From contig NZ_SWKK01000001.1 in assembly GCF_005144745.1 (NCBI RefSeq), forward strand, positions 1 through 64,000: DNA of 64,000 nt, in the 5' to 3' direction. A program made the position numbers and the translations under genes. The notes beneath the pieces were generated by a model. That model made no database searches and was not told the origin of the DNA. It saw only the letters and a list, made by a program, of their open reading frames with translations. The number at the start of each line of letters is the position of its first letter. The first letter of the stretch is position 1. Source of the stretch: Flavobacterium sp. ASW18X (GTDB lineage: Bacteria; Bacteroidota; Bacteroidia; Flavobacteriales; Flavobacteriaceae). This document shows, piece by piece, positions 8,168 through 16,404 of the stretch.

Positions 8168-10327
8168 ATGAACTACATTTCTTTTTGGCAAAAATGGGCT
8201 TTAACGGTGGTTTTAATAGTCCTAACCGGAACTGTTACAGCACAGGAAACAGCGCTTACCCTGGATGCCATTTTTGCATCACCAAAACTTACAGGGACAA
8301 CACCGTCAAAGCCTGTTTGGGCACCCAACAGCGAACATTTTGCTTTCTCTTGGAGTAAACCGGGTGTTTCTGGGCGTGGTCTTTGGATATCTTCAAAGGA
8401 TGGGAACGAGGTACGACTTTTATTCAACGCGGAATCTGCGCCAGTGCGCGATATGGTCTGGGTCAATAAAAATACCATCATCAGTCTACGTGGCAGCCAT
8501 CTATGGCAGACAACGTTGCGCAAAGGGGAAGACTCGGAATTAATGGCGGTAACGGAAGGCGCGCACAGCCTATCAATGTCACCAAACGGTAAGCAATTGG
8601 CGTATGTAAGTAAGGGCGATTTATGGCTGGCGGACCTAACCACCAAACAAAACCAACAGCTTACCAAAATTGGTATTGCAAGCCTATCTAACTTAGGAAA
8701 AGGACGCTATAGTAGAGCTGAGCGCGAAATTGGTCCGGGTATTTGGAGTGGGCCAACCTATAAATGGGCTCCAGATGGAAAACAAATTGTTTTTCATTCT
8801 GTGGATAGACGTGAAATGCAAAAGGTGCCCTTCCCAAATTACCTTGCTAAAGAAACCACTCCTAACGAAGTACGCAGAAGTTACCCGGGAGACCCTAACG
8901 AGATACGTAAAGTGGGCCTACTCCAGTTAGATAACCAAGCGATAACGTATTTGGATTTACCAGAACCAAGTGCCAATCAGATTATAGATTTCAATTGGTC
9001 ACCAAGCGGTTCATTGTTAATTGATGTAGCTTCTGATACGGCCGTAGAGCGTAAACTATTTGTTGTAGCTCCTAATGAATCTAAACCTCGTGAAATTTGG
9101 AAAGGCGTTCGTGAGAGTCGCATGTACACCTCGTTTGGGTCTTGCTGGCATCCAGATGGGCAGCAGGTTGTTTTTTTAAGCGATATGGGCGACCGTTATG
9201 GGCTTTATGCCTTAGACCCATCAACTGCTAAGAATAATCCAAAGTTACTTACAGACCCTTCTTATGATGTACTGTCTGCCCCAATGAATGCGGCAAATAG
9301 ACTGTTTTATACTGGGAACGGTGTTAACCCGTACGAACAACACGTGTATCGCTTGGATACATCCGGTGGCAAACCTGAGCAGATAACACATTTAGCAGGT
9401 CAAAACACAGGTTATCCTTCACCAGATGGCCAAAACTTGGTAGTCTTGCATAGTAACGACACAGCACCTCATGAACTCTATGTAATATCTGGTAAGGGTG
9501 GCAAAGCAAAACGAGTGACCCATTCACCATTGCCAGCGTTCACAGAACAAACGTGGACAAGTGCAGCTTACGTTACTTTTCCTAGTCTTGTAGACGACTA
9601 CACGCTGCATGCCCGGATGCTTAAACCTGACAATATGAAGCCGGGTAAAAAGTATCCCGTAGTTTTTGGTCCCGTGTATTCCAATACGGCTAGGAACCGC
9701 TGGGCTGGTAATTACAGCCTTGTACAGCAACTGTTAGTTAAGAAAGGTTATATCGTGGTGCAGGTAGATTCACGTGGCAGTAACGGTTATGGTAGAGCAT
9801 TTCGCGAAGAATTTCTATTGGGTTTTGCGGACCAAGACATAGAAGATTATGCAAGTGCGGTTGCCTACCTTGAGTCCTTAGATTATGTAGACCCCAATCG
9901 TATGGGTATTTGGGGCAGCAGTTATGGTGGTACCCTATCCGTGTATTCACTATTAAAAAAGCCCGGTTTATTCCAAGTTGGCGTTGCTGCAGCTGCGGCT
10001 GTGGACCCAGTGTTTTTTGGTACAGACGATGTTGCTATCGTGCGTACCCCACAAACACATCCAGAGGTTTTTGAAAGAAAAGCAATTAAGTACGCAGGCA
10101 ATTTGCAAGATAAGCTCTTGTTTATCCACGGCATGCAAGACCATGTGGTTCCATTTAAGACCACGGCCGTTTTAGCTGAAGAACTGATTAAACAGGGTAA
10201 AAACTTCGATTTTGCTTTTGCACCGGGAGGAACGCACGGATGGAGCCGTGAGCCAAATTACGACCGCTATCTTTTTGGAAAACTCATCGAATATTTTGAC
10301 CTATACTTGGCCGAGCCATCTGAGTAA
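8168..10327 (+). CDS. S9 family peptidase, DPP-IV/prolyl oligopeptidase type
   Basis: The product has 719 residues: a Sec signal (1-26, ending VTAQE), a beta-propeller domain (about 30-470) with repeated SPNGKQLAYVS- and APDGKQIVF-like blades, and a C-terminal alpha/beta-hydrolase domain. The catalytic triad is visible: Ser585 in GSSYGG, Asp658 in HGMQDHVVPF and His690 in GGTHGW. Family members release dipeptides or small acyl-peptides in the periplasm. Substrate specificity cannot be read from the sequence. It sits 35 bp after the DUF885-like gene and is followed by a convergent terminator. Confidence 0.93.
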   Translation: MNYISFWQKWALTVVLIVLTGTVTAQETALTLDAIFASPKLTGTTPSKPVWAPNSEHFAFSWSKPGVSGRGLWISSKDGNEVRLLFNAESAPVRDMVWVNKNTIISLRGSHLWQTTLRKGEDSELMAVTEGAHSLSMSPNGKQLAYVSKGDLWLADLTTKQNQQLTKIGIASLSNLGKGRYSRAEREIGPGIWSGPTYKWAPDGKQIVFHSVDRREMQKVPFPNYLAKETTPNEVRRSYPGDPNEIRKVGLLQLDNQAITYLDLPEPSANQIIDFNWSPSGSLLIDVASDTAVERKLFVVAPNESKPREIWKGVRESRMYTSFGSCWHPDGQQVVFLSDMGDRYGLYALDPSTAKNNPKLLTDPSYDVLSAPMNAANRLFYTGNGVNPYEQHVYRLDTSGGKPEQITHLAGQNTGYPSPDGQNLVVLHSNDTAPHELYVISGKGGKAKRVTHSPLPAFTEQTWTSAAYVTFPSLVDDYTLHARMLKPDNMKPGKKYPVVFGPVYSNTARNRWAGNYSLVQQLLVKKGYIVVQVDSRGSNGYGRAFREEFLLGFADQDIEDYASAVAYLESLDYVDPNRMGIWGSSYGGTLSVYSLLKKPGLFQVGVAAAAAVDPVFFGTDDVAIVRTPQTHPEVFERKAIKYAGNLQDKLLFIHGMQDHVVPFKTTAVLAEELIKQGKNFDFAFAPGGTHGWSREPNYDRYLFGKLIEYFDLYLAEPSE

Positions 10328-10375
10328 ATCCATTTTGTATTTCACTAATAGTTATGGATAAACAAGACAATAAGC

Positions 10376-10411
10376 CAAACCCCATACTCAACCATTTAAC
10401 TATGGGGTTTG
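10376..10411. terminator. Bidirectional hairpin terminator between convergent genes
   Basis: CAAACCCCATA (10376-10386) pairs perfectly with TATGGGGTTTG (10401-10411) across a 14-base loop. It lies between the 3' ends of the S9 peptidase and the minus-strand hydrolase. No long T tract follows, so the strength is uncertain. Confidence 0.65.
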
Positions 10412-10441
10412 CTATTTTACACAGTAATAAATAGTAAAAAG

Positions 10442-11746
10442 TTACTCTGCTGGCTTTTGGTGTAGCAATTCTAAACCAGTAACCGACCGCGGTTTAAAAC
10501 CCTTCCAATTGGTTTTGTTTTCCGTGGTCTCTAAATCTAAAAAGGCATCATTCTCTTCACCTTTAAGATGACGGCCTAAAAAAGCTGTTATAAAATGTTG
10601 ATTGATATTGTTGATTCGCCTAGAATCCCATGCAGGTTCTGCGTAGCGGTAATATTCATCAAAATGCAATGCTAAATTTAAAGCTTCTTTTGGCGCAGGG
10701 TTGGGTGCTACGTTATGTCTGGCATTGGCATAGGTGAGCAAGTACCTGTCGCTATAAATAGCCTCCTCGTAAATGGCTTTGATACCATTTTCATATCCTG
10801 AAATATCGTCCTGATCCCCAGCTATAAAAAAGGTAGGTACTTTAATTCCTTTTAAGTTGTCTGCTGTCCAAACGCCTCTTTCTTTACCCCACGGCGCCAA
10901 AGCAACCACAGCTTTAATTCGATTGTCCTTACTGTTTTGATAGGTGGCATTGCTCGCCAAGTTTACCGTAATCGCATCATTTCCTTTAGTCATCGTTCTA
11001 AAAAACGCACCTAAACCATCACTATAGCCACCGCCTGCAACGTTTAATACGCCGTAACCGCCCATGGAATACCCAATTAAGGCAGTTTTATTGGTGTCTA
11101 CCAAATTTTCCAGAACCGTATTGGAACCTTTTTTAGAAATAGCCTCAATAGCATTCAATACAAACTTAATGTCTAGCGGCCGGTTTAATAAAGTGCTGTA
11201 AAAAGCATTGGCATCTTCAAAAGTGCTGTCTGTATGCGCAATAGCTACTACCACATAACCCTTAGAAGCCAAATTCTCGGTCAAATACGTCATTAGGTAA
11301 CGAGACCCAACATAACCATGAGAAACAATGACTAGGGGATATTTTTCCAATGGCTTCTCTGGTACAGCATCTCTCAAAGCTCTTCCTTTAAACGTAAAAG
11401 GGATGAGTGGTCTTAAGCTATCATTGGCAAAGCCCATATAATCTTGGTATTCCGTGGTGGTACGGTTACCTTTTTTATTAACTGGATACCATACTTCTGT
11501 GGTCAAGGGTCTGTTGTAGGTTACGGTATTTTCCCCTGTGGAGTTTAAAATGTCTACCTGATTAGGGTTTTCAAATTGCATGGTTTTTACTCCTACAGAG
11601 TATGGGCCTCTAAACGCGAATTCTGGCGCATCTGGTAAAGGGTCCCCATATACAAATTCTTGTGCTGCAACGGTCAATAGACCAAAGTTAAACGCGAGCA
11701 GTAGTAACATCCAATGGTGAACATTGGATAAAGCAGTTCGTTTCAT
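10442..11746 (-). CDS. Secreted alpha/beta hydrolase, PAF-acetylhydrolase/dienelactone hydrolase-like
   Basis: The 434-residue protein has a signal peptide (about 1-29, cleavage after VAAQ). The hydrolase core shows the oxyanion strand VSHGYVGSR (141-149), the nucleophile elbow GYSMGG (Ser227), an acidic candidate in AGDQDD (Asp311/313) and His344 in ARHN. The layout matches platelet-activating-factor acetylhydrolase/dienelactone-type enzymes found as exported proteins in marine Bacteroidota. The natural substrate is probably an ester. It stands alone on the minus strand, convergent with the S9 peptidase and divergent from the SDR gene. Confidence 0.85.
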   Translation of the reverse strand: MKRTALSNVHHWMLLLLAFNFGLLTVAAQEFVYGDPLPDAPEFAFRGPYSVGVKTMQFENPNQVDILNSTGENTVTYNRPLTTEVWYPVNKKGNRTTTEYQDYMGFANDSLRPLIPFTFKGRALRDAVPEKPLEKYPLVIVSHGYVGSRYLMTYLTENLASKGYVVVAIAHTDSTFEDANAFYSTLLNRPLDIKFVLNAIEAISKKGSNTVLENLVDTNKTALIGYSMGGYGVLNVAGGGYSDGLGAFFRTMTKGNDAITVNLASNATYQNSKDNRIKAVVALAPWGKERGVWTADNLKGIKVPTFFIAGDQDDISGYENGIKAIYEEAIYSDRYLLTYANARHNVAPNPAPKEALNLALHFDEYYRYAEPAWDSRRINNINQHFITAFLGRHLKGEENDAFLDLETTENKTNWKGFKPRSVTGLELLHQKPAE

Positions 11747-11920
11747 TTGTGTTCAGTTTTAGTTGCTGTAAGATACGTAACCTTAGAATAACAGTGTTCA
11801 CGGTACTAAAAATTTAATGGCCTTAACATTTGTGTTTTCAGCATATCCGTCAAGGAAAACGGGAATCGCACTAAAAGGCAAGCTCAATTCGTGGCAACTT
11901 TGTAGAAAAAGAAAATTGCT

Positions 11921-12661
11921 ATGAATTTAGAGAATAAAGTAATCGTGATTACAGGTGCCTCTAGTGGTATAGGTGCCGCAACTGCAAAACGTTTGGCCAA
12001 AGCAGGTGCAAAAATTGTTTTAACCGCTAGAAGAGAGGAGCAATTACAAGATTTACAAGAAGAAATTAAAGCGAATGATGGCGAAGCCCTTGTGGTAGTT
12101 GCAGATGTGACCAACAAGGACGATATGCGCCAAGTTGCGGCAAAAGCAAAAAGTACCTTTGGTACAATCAACGGAATTATCAATAATGCCGGTGTAATGC
12201 CATTGTCTTATATCGATAAATTAAAAACAGAGGAATGGGACCAAATGGTTTCTGTAAATATTAACGGGGTTCTTAATGGTGTGGCTGCGGTACTGCCTAC
12301 ATTGATGGAAAATAAAGGCGGCCATATTATTAACATATCTTCCAGTGCGGCACATAGTTACTTCCCAGGCGGAGGGGTGTATTGCGCAACCAAGGCGGCA
12401 ATTAAAATGTACTCTGAAGGACTGCGTAAAGAATTGGCACCTAAATATGGTATCAATGTTACGTCTATAGAGCCTGGATTTACTTCTACGGAATTAACGG
12501 ACACTATTACGGATGATGATATTCTAGATATGATGAAGGATATGCAAGAAATGACTCCGCTACAAGCCGAGGATATTGCAGAAGCTATTTATTACGCTAT
12601 GGCACAACCACAAAGAGCCAATGTAAATGATGTTTACGTAATGCCAACAGAGCAACATTAG
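11921..12661 (+). CDS. SDR-family NAD(P)-dependent oxidoreductase
   Basis: The 246-residue classical short-chain dehydrogenase has the cofactor motif TGASSGIG (11-18), NNAG (88-91), catalytic Ser near 140-142 (ISSSA), Tyr154 and Lys158 (YCATK). Arg residues after the second strand (TARRE, 36-39) suggest a preference for NADPH. The closest functional type is a serine/3-hydroxy acid dehydrogenase (YdfG-like), but the substrate is not certain. The aldehyde dehydrogenase gene follows after 16 bp, so the two enzymes probably act on related carbonyl compounds. Confidence 0.93.
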   Translation: MNLENKVIVITGASSGIGAATAKRLAKAGAKIVLTARREEQLQDLQEEIKANDGEALVVVADVTNKDDMRQVAAKAKSTFGTINGIINNAGVMPLSYIDKLKTEEWDQMVSVNINGVLNGVAAVLPTLMENKGGHIINISSSAAHSYFPGGGVYCATKAAIKMYSEGLRKELAPKYGINVTSIEPGFTSTELTDTITDDDILDMMKDMQEMTPLQAEDIAEAIYYAMAQPQRANVNDVYVMPTEQH

Positions 12662-12677
12662 AATTTATAAAAGAAGA

Positions 12678-14078
12678 ATGATGGAGACGATAACAATAGA
12701 AACTCAAAAAATAGAAACTACAAACCCTGCAACGGGCAAAGCGCTAAGTAGCTATCCACAAATGACAGATGTTGAGGTGGCCAATGCCGTGCGCAATAGT
12801 CATAAAGCGTTTACCTCATGGCGACACAAATCGTTAGAGGAGCGCGGAGAAATTATCAAGAATATTGGTAAAAAGCTTTTGGAACATACCGATGAGCTTG
12901 CACAGTTAATGACGGATGAAATGGGCAAGCTTTTATCTCAAAGTAAGCACGAAGTGGAGTTATGTGCAGCAATTTGTGACTACACGGTAAAAAAAGCGCC
13001 AGAGCAGCTAGCATCAGAAAAAAGAGAATTAATGAATGGGGGCGAAGGCATAATTACCTATTCCCCAATGGGCGTAATCTACGGTATACAGCCATGGAAT
13101 TACCCTGCTTACCAAGTAATCCGTTATGTTATAGTTAATCTAATGGCAGGGAACACCGTACTGTTAAAGCATGCGAGTAACGTTACCGGAACAGGTAAGT
13201 TGTTAGAGAAAATTTTTAATGAGGCAGGATTGCCAGAGCACGCTTTTCAAGCGCTGATTATAAATCACGACCAGTCAGATGCAATTATTAAGAACAATCT
13301 AGTACAAGGTGTTACGTTAACGGGTAGTCCAAGCGCTGGTAGAATAATAGCTGCAAAAGCAGCCAAGGTGTTGAAGAAAACAGTGATGGAACTAGGGAGT
13401 AACGATGCTTACTTGGTTTTAGCAGATGCGGATGTAGAAGCTGCTGCAGAATCTTGTGTAAAGGGTAGAATCTATAATAATGGGGAAACCTGTATTGCGG
13501 CTAAACGGTTTATTGTAGTAGATGCCGTTTATGACGAATTTAAAAAAGCTTTTGTTAGCAAAATGAAGGCTTTAAAAATGGGCGACCCAACTAAAGAAGA
13601 GACCGAATTGGGTCCAATGGCGCGTAAAGATTTAAGAGAAGAATTGCACCAACAGGTAATTGAGAGCGTAGAGAAGGGTGCCAATGTGCTTTGCGGTGGA
13701 CAAATGCCACAAACGGATGGATATTACTATCCCGCTACAGTATTAGAAAATCTAGAACCTGGCATGCCCGCTTTTGACGATGAATTGTTTGGCCCTGTAG
13801 CTTCGCTAATTAGAGCAAAAGATACGGATGATGCCTTGCGTATTGCCAATGATAGTCAGTTTGGACTAGGGGGTGGAATCTTTACCAAAGACAAAGAAAA
13901 AGCTATTGAATTGGCGCAAAATCATTTTGATACCGGAATGGTATTCATCAACTCCTTTGGTTTGGCGAACCCAGAAATGCCATTTGGTGGTATTAAAAAC
14001 TCGGGTTACGGTAGAGAACATGGAGGTTTTGGTATGCGCGAATTTGTGAACGTAAAATCAGTTATCCTTTCAGAATAG
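12678..14078 (+). CDS. NAD(P)-dependent aldehyde dehydrogenase (succinate-semialdehyde type)
   Basis: The 466-residue protein covers the full aldehyde dehydrogenase fold. PWNYP with Asn141, general base Glu238 in ELGSND and catalytic Cys272 in NNGETCIAAKR are all present. The sequence style (N-terminal TTNPATGK, FGPVASLIRA, MPFGGIKNSGYGREHG) is typical of GabD/succinate-semialdehyde dehydrogenases. The exact aldehyde is inferred, not shown. Two ATGs (12678 and 12681) are adjacent and either may start translation. It is co-directional with the SDR gene and ends before a terminator. Confidence 0.93.
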   Translation: MMETITIETQKIETTNPATGKALSSYPQMTDVEVANAVRNSHKAFTSWRHKSLEERGEIIKNIGKKLLEHTDELAQLMTDEMGKLLSQSKHEVELCAAICDYTVKKAPEQLASEKRELMNGGEGIITYSPMGVIYGIQPWNYPAYQVIRYVIVNLMAGNTVLLKHASNVTGTGKLLEKIFNEAGLPEHAFQALIINHDQSDAIIKNNLVQGVTLTGSPSAGRIIAAKAAKVLKKTVMELGSNDAYLVLADADVEAAAESCVKGRIYNNGETCIAAKRFIVVDAVYDEFKKAFVSKMKALKMGDPTKEETELGPMARKDLREELHQQVIESVEKGANVLCGGQMPQTDGYYYPATVLENLEPGMPAFDDELFGPVASLIRAKDTDDALRIANDSQFGLGGGIFTKDKEKAIELAQNHFDTGMVFINSFGLANPEMPFGGIKNSGYGREHGGFGMREFVNVKSVILSE

Positions 14079-14102
14079 GAGGATGGTGATTTGTGATGGT
14101 GA

Positions 14103-14129
14103 AAAGAGGGTTTATGGCCCTCTTTTTTT
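14103..14129 (+). terminator. Intrinsic terminator after the aldehyde dehydrogenase gene
   Basis: AAAGAGGG (14103-14110) pairs with CCCTCTTT (14118-14125) across TTTATGG, and a run of T continues to 14129. It is a textbook Rho-independent terminator 24 bp after the stop codon. Confidence 0.85.
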
Positions 14130-14636
14130 GTTGGTATTACTCAATTTTCATTTCCGTAGATAAAGTTGCGCATGGATTGATAAATCTTCTTTAGACTAAG
14201 AAATTAAACAAACAATCAAGTGTTTTCCATATTGGTCATGCTGAACTTGTTTCAGCATCTGTTTTTTAAGTTTTGAGATACTAGTTAAAAGTTATAAGAT
14301 TATCTTCTTTGACAATGTAGCTGCTACCTTTAGTAAGGGGTGCTGTCCGCAGGACAGGCGTCTGTTTTTATTCAAGTACGAGGTTAAAAGTTAGAATGAA
14401 TAGTGAATCAGTATGTTATCGTCATTTCGATAGGAGTAGTAAAGTTACGACTGAGAAACCTCTTAGTAAGTAAAAAGTACGAAGTATTAAGTGATGTTTT
14501 CTTGGTCATTCTAGACTTGCTTCAACGTCTTTTTAAGTGTATATACTGCCTAATAAAAAAACCATAGCTTTAAATTGTGGTCTCTGGTATTTTATTGCTC
14601 ACTCAGTACAGCGCTAGCTGGGGAATTAAAACAGAG
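14130..14636. repeat. Non-coding gap filled with dispersed short palindromic repeats
   Basis: No gene is seen in these 500 bp. Repeat pieces are: GTCATGCTGAACTTGTTTCA at 14235-14254 (ATGCTGAA/TTCAGCAT palindrome); a block at about 14325-14370 with CTGTCCGCAGGACAG; and a block at 14461-14531 with AAAAAGTACGAAGTATTAAG followed by a degenerate GTCATTCTAGACTTGCTTCA. The same pieces recur in the gap at 31460-31635, and the second also at 19691-19739. They look like genome-wide REP- or MITE-like repeats. Confidence 0.7.
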
Positions 14637-15338
14637 TCAATGCTTCTTTCGAAATAGATTACCGACCCGGTGTAAAAAATTTGGCTTTTCATCAATAACT
14701 ATTTCACCTAACAACTCTTCTTCCATTTCTGTAAGTTGTATTTCAAGATGACTTGAATTTAGAATAACTTTTTGTTCTTGTGTTTCAAAACCAATATAAC
14801 GGATGATTAAGGTAACCTCGCTATTGAAATAACTGCCATCCAATTGCAAACAAAAATTACCATCAAAATCGGTTTCCGTTTTTAACTCAGTTCCTTTAAT
14901 ACTAACAGTTGCACCTGGTAGCGGACCTGAATAATCTTTTACCGTGCCCGTAAGTGGTATATTGCTGGGTTTGGCAGTAGGTTGCACGGCTACTCTACCC
15001 AAAACATGTTCTACTTTTTGAGTAGGGCAAGTTTTTGGCTGCTCTTGCGCTAGGGCAGGAGCTGTTGTGGCAAGTACACTAGTAAATCCCAATAACAATG
15101 CGTTTTTTCTAAAATTGGAAGAACTGGTTTCTTTCAATGGAACATTTAATTGTGCTGCTTTAAAACGCCCACAGATACGTTCTCCTTTTTTCACTTTTCT
15201 CGCTAGCTCCTGCTTAGATGTTTTAGTAAAGTCTATCACCTCTTTTGAACAGCTTTGGCAGAATGCCCCTTGTTGTGTTGGCGTCATCTGATACCAGTTT
15301 TCAGAACAAGGATTAGGAATGCTTAATTGTATACGCAT
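14637..15338 (-). CDS. Carboxypeptidase-regulatory-like domain protein with Cys-rich N terminus
   Basis: The 233-residue protein opens with NPCSENWYQMTPTQQGAFCQ followed by SCSKEVIDFT (8-37). This conserved Cys module is recurrent in Flavobacteriia, usually ahead of a membrane anchor. A hydrophobic helix near 78-97 (GFTSVLATTAPALAQE) is either an internal signal or a membrane segment. Residues 127-200 form a CarboxypepD_reg-like/TonB-plug-type beta sandwich (GTVKDYSGPLPGATVSIKGT, TDFDGNF). The role is unknown, and a cell-surface or signalling adaptor is possible. It lies next to another minus-strand gene with an N-terminal Cys pair. Confidence 0.75.
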   Translation of the reverse strand: MRIQLSIPNPCSENWYQMTPTQQGAFCQSCSKEVIDFTKTSKQELARKVKKGERICGRFKAAQLNVPLKETSSSNFRKNALLLGFTSVLATTAPALAQEQPKTCPTQKVEHVLGRVAVQPTAKPSNIPLTGTVKDYSGPLPGATVSIKGTELKTETDFDGNFCLQLDGSYFNSEVTLIIRYIGFETQEQKVILNSSHLEIQLTEMEEELLGEIVIDEKPNFLHRVGNLFRKKH

Positions 15339-15430
15339 CTGGTTTATTTTTTTGCTAAACTAGTATTTGGCTATGAAGAATTAAATCAAGAATGAGTTAA
15401 CAGATAGTTTCAATGAGTAAACAATGCTAG

Positions 15431-16291
15431 TTATAGAGCAGTAGTATCACTACTTTCAAAAGAGCCTGCTGTGGCTTCTCTTTCTAATTGTAATAAGGTC
15501 TCTTCTTTCTCGTTAATGCGTTTAATTAAAAATATGATGCTTAGGGTTAAAGGGATGCCTATTATTAAACTCATAATTTGCAAATTAGCAGATTGTATGA
15601 GCTGCTCTATGGTTTCTGCATTCATCGTCTTTTTAAATACCATACGGTCAATAATACCTCCTACTATCCATAAAAACCACCAGACAACAATTAAGGTGTA
15701 ATTGGTGGTACTTCGTTGAACGGGACTAAAGGCGTTGATATAAGAACTTAGCTTAGTGTCTATCTCATTCATTATTTGTACGGGGCGGTATAAATTCAAA
15801 AAAGGTACAAACCAAGCTCCTGAGGCCCACCCTTCATCGTGCAAGGTGTATCCACTTAAACCTAAATTGTAATACGCTCGTCTAAACCAGCGAATAAACA
15901 AAACAATAATAACGATGTAAATAATAAAATTTAATAGACCAATGGCAGCTTCCCGTAAATCATTAAAGGTGGCAAACATTTCGTCCACTTCAACACCATT
16001 TTGGAGGTCTTCTAAAATGCGAATATTAAAATAGGAGGATATAATACTGGTTATTTCTACCACGAGTAAGGCCCAAAGAAAGCCTACCACCCATTGCGAA
16101 CGTTTTTTATTCGGACGTATCGCTTGGGCCTCAGCTACAGGTTTGGTAATGGATTCGTCCTTTACATAATCAACGCAACTGGTATCAAAATTGGCTTTAG
16201 CTTTGGTTAAGGAACATAGAATTCCTGCATCATAATCTAAATAACGGTGATTACAGCTTTTACAAAAGGCTAGGTGTTGTTGTCTGGTCAT
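15431..16291 (-). CDS. DUF4328 membrane protein with N-terminal zinc-ribbon-like segment
   Basis: The product has 286 residues. Residues 10-40 contain FCKSCNHRYLDYDAGILC and a later Cys, resembling a small zinc ribbon. Hydrophobic segments follow near 67-88, 110-133, 155-172, 197-215 and 232-256. The WFVPFLNLYRPVQIMNEI stretch (about 160-180) is the hallmark of DUF4328, a family without known function found in many bacteria. The acidic C terminus is probably cytoplasmic. It is divergent from the large BNR protein gene at 16405. Confidence 0.8.
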   Translation of the reverse strand: MTRQQHLAFCKSCNHRYLDYDAGILCSLTKAKANFDTSCVDYVKDESITKPVAEAQAIRPNKKRSQWVVGFLWALLVVEITSIISSYFNIRILEDLQNGVEVDEMFATFNDLREAAIGLLNFIIYIVIIVLFIRWFRRAYYNLGLSGYTLHDEGWASGAWFVPFLNLYRPVQIMNEIDTKLSSYINAFSPVQRSTTNYTLIVVWWFLWIVGGIIDRMVFKKTMNAETIEQLIQSANLQIMSLIIGIPLTLSIIFLIKRINEKEETLLQLEREATAGSFESSDTTAL

Positions 16292-16404
16292 GATTTGGGT
16301 TTATTTAAAAACGTTAGTATTCTGCTTCGTATTGTATATCAAAAAGTTTTGAGTATTAGGAAAATCACTATTTTTAAGACTGACTAATTCAACTTGCTTA
16401 AAAA

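Noticed and set aside
8173-10175. Several frames opposite to or shifted within the S9 peptidase gene
   Set aside because: They are shadows of a gene with complete catalytic residues and normal domain order.
14238-14276. Mini frame in the repeat (ATG CTG AAC TTG ...)
   Set aside because: It is only 12 codons and lies within a dispersed palindrome; similar repeats recur in other gaps, so it is not a gene.
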